A stretch of DNA of 12,067 nt. It comes from Candidatus Saccharibacteria bacterium UBA4387. Its GTDB lineage: Bacteria; Patescibacteriota; Saccharimonadia; Saccharimonadales; Saccharimonadaceae. The number at the start of each line of letters is the position of its first letter. The stretch's first letter is position 1. The stretch is taken from contig DGRN01000026.1 of assembly GCA_002391075.1 (NCBI GenBank), positions 1 through 12,067 on the forward strand, read 5' to 3'. The notes beneath the pieces were generated by a model. It had not been told where the DNA came from, ran no database searches, and worked only from the letters and a program-made list of their open reading frames with translations. The position numbers were made by a program, and so were the translations under genes. This document shows, piece after piece, positions 11,179-12,067 of the stretch.

Positions 11179-12067
11179 CGGTGTAATTTTTGCCAGTCAC
11201 ACTTGCGACTGCGAGCTTCGGGTTAAGTTTGGCGACATGTCTTTCCTGACAATAAAAATCGGCCGCAAATTGCATCTGCTTCAATTTTTTCGGCGTAATC
11301 GCGTATAACCCGTCGCTATTCTCGCGATATTTAACCTCAACGAAAAGCAAATCTTTATCTTTTTGCGCAACAATATCAACTTCGCAAAACCTATTTTCCC
11401 AGTTTCTCTCCAGAACGTCATAGCCTTTAGATGTTAAATATTCTGCCACCGCACTTTCGCCGCGCCGACCTCGGCTTGTCGAATTGTTACTGGGAGCTTG
11501 CTTAACCGTCGTGCCATTGACATCAATCAATTCTCGAATCGGCCGGAAACTTTTTCGATGCTGCGGACAAACGCCAAACTTGATTAGCGCATCTCTATGC
11601 GCGGCGGTTCCGTAACCAACATGCTTCTCGAAGCCGTATTCCGGATATTGCTTCGCTAGCTCAACCATATAATTGTCTCGCGCCACTTTCGCGATAATTG
11701 ACGCCGCTGACACTTCCGGCACGAGCAGATCTGCCTTTTTGAGCACCTGCACGTAGGGCGATAATTTCGTGTCGCTCAAAAAGTTTACCGTTCCGTCTAT
11801 GATAATTTCATGAAATGCACAATCTTGTTGAGAAATCTGCGATACCGCATCGCGGCAAGCCTTTCTCAAAGCAGCGGACAGCCCAATCTCGTCCAGTTCT
11901 GCCGCGGAAACCCACCCCAGCCCACAATGCGCCTTCTCGTGAATCTCCGCCGCCAAAATCTCCCGCCGCTTCGCGCTGAGCTTTTTGCTGTCCGTCAGAC
12001 CATCGATCTTCGCATCGCCCAAAACGCAGGCGCCAACAACAAGAGGCCCCGCCCAGGGGCCTCTGCC
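11153..12067 (-). CDS. rnhB: RNase HII fused to a YraN-family nuclease domain (5' end beyond window)
   Basis: The frame is open to the window edge, and the first visible residues are GRGPWAGPLVVGA, the RNase HII motif just after its first catalytic Asp-Glu. The true start is therefore outside; the TTG at 12022 is internal. In the 304 visible residues, RNase HII covers about 1-180: 'LTDSKKLS' (24-31), 'IIIDGT' (catalytic Asp91), 'SAASIIAKVARD' (Asp131) and 'HVGYGTAAH'. A Ser/Asn/Thr linker follows, then a YraN-like (UPF0102) domain at about 199-300 with 'GRRGESAVAEYL', Asp231 in 'CEVDIVA' and 'FVEVKYR' (Glu244, Lys246), a PD-(D/E)xK pattern. RNase HII removes ribonucleotides from DNA. YraN proteins are Holliday-junction or DNA nuclease-like but poorly understood. 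rnhB and yraN are often neighbours, and here they are one chain. Confidence 0.95.
   Translation of the reverse strand, partial: GRGPWAGPLVVGACVLGDAKIDGLTDSKKLSAKRREILAAEIHEKAHCGLGWVSAAELDEIGLSAALRKACRDAVSQISQQDCAFHEIIIDGTVNFLSDTKLSPYVQVLKKADLLVPEVSAASIIAKVARDNYMVELAKQYPEYGFEKHVGYGTAAHRDALIKFGVCPQHRKSFRPIRELIDVNGTTVKQAPSNNSTSRGRRGESAVAEYLTSKGYDVLERNWENRFCEVDIVAQKDKDLLFVEVKYRENSDGLYAITPKKLKQMQFAADFYCQERHVAKLNPKLAVASVTGKNYTVKDFLILE
12042..12064. repeat. Perfect GC-rich inverted repeat inside rnhB
   Basis: AGAGGCCCC/GGGGCCTCT (12042-12050 with 12056-12064) forms a 9-bp stem with a 5-nt loop within the codons of the RNase HII motif GRGPWAGP. It has no T-tract. It may be only a codon-driven coincidence, or a hairpin near the 5' end of the rnhB mRNA. 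Confidence 0.5.

Noticed and set aside
11986..12022. TTG at 12022 as start of RNase HII
   Set aside because: The frame continues to the window edge and encodes the conserved GRGPWAGP motif, so the gene is partial and starts outside.

Overview
The window looks like part of a small bacterial genome of the Patescibacteria (CPR) type, most likely Saccharibacteria (TM7). This is an inference from gene content, not a database result. Supporting signs are a DnaJ without its zinc-finger module, an RNase HII fused to a YraN-type nuclease domain, a lamin-tail-domain surface protein, very tight gene packing and TAA/TAG-dominated stop codons. The standard genetic code fits. No mobile element, CRISPR array or prophage is visible, and no gene-free stretch exceeds 300 bases.

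Layout, left to right. (1) The 3' end of a tRNA with encoded CCA and a terminator. (2) A leftward three-gene unit: six-TM membrane protein, small ATP-cone-like protein, and a flavoprotein of the disulfide-reductase family that has lost both redox cysteines. (3) Divergent from it, a large surface-anchored protein with lamin-tail-like domains and four Cys-paired repeats. Its signal peptide is interrupted by an in-frame TGA. (4) ruvC and ruvA, rightward. (5) A compact unit with a near-consensus promoter, a foldable leader, a 23-codon ORF and a strong terminator. (6) A membrane-anchored DsbA-like thiol oxidoreductase (leftward) and a CBS-pair protein (rightward), whose start codons are 16 bp apart with overlapping promoters, followed by an EamA/DMT-type permease. 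(7) dnaJ (rightward) and ruvB (leftward), convergent on one bidirectional terminator. (8) Rubrerythrin followed by a secreted HNH nuclease. (9) A convergent, overlapping RNase HII-YraN fusion that runs off the right edge.

Functional themes: Holliday-junction processing (RuvA, RuvB and RuvC are all present, though ruvB is about 3.6 kb away on the other strand), RNA/DNA hybrid and DNA metabolism (RnhB-YraN), redox and oxidative-stress handling (flavoprotein, DsbA-like protein, rubrerythrin), protein folding (DnaJ), and cell-surface or secreted functions (lamin-tail protein, HNH nuclease) that would suit an epibiont.

The most striking global feature is the promoter architecture. Nine genes have a -10 hexamer ending only 6-8 nt before their ATG and no Shine-Dalgarno sequence, which implies leaderless mRNAs. 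Only the 23-codon ORF and rubrerythrin have a real leader with a Shine-Dalgarno motif. This geometry was used to choose several start codons that differ from the longest-ORF choice (ruvC, ruvB, the EamA permease, the CBS protein and the surface protein).
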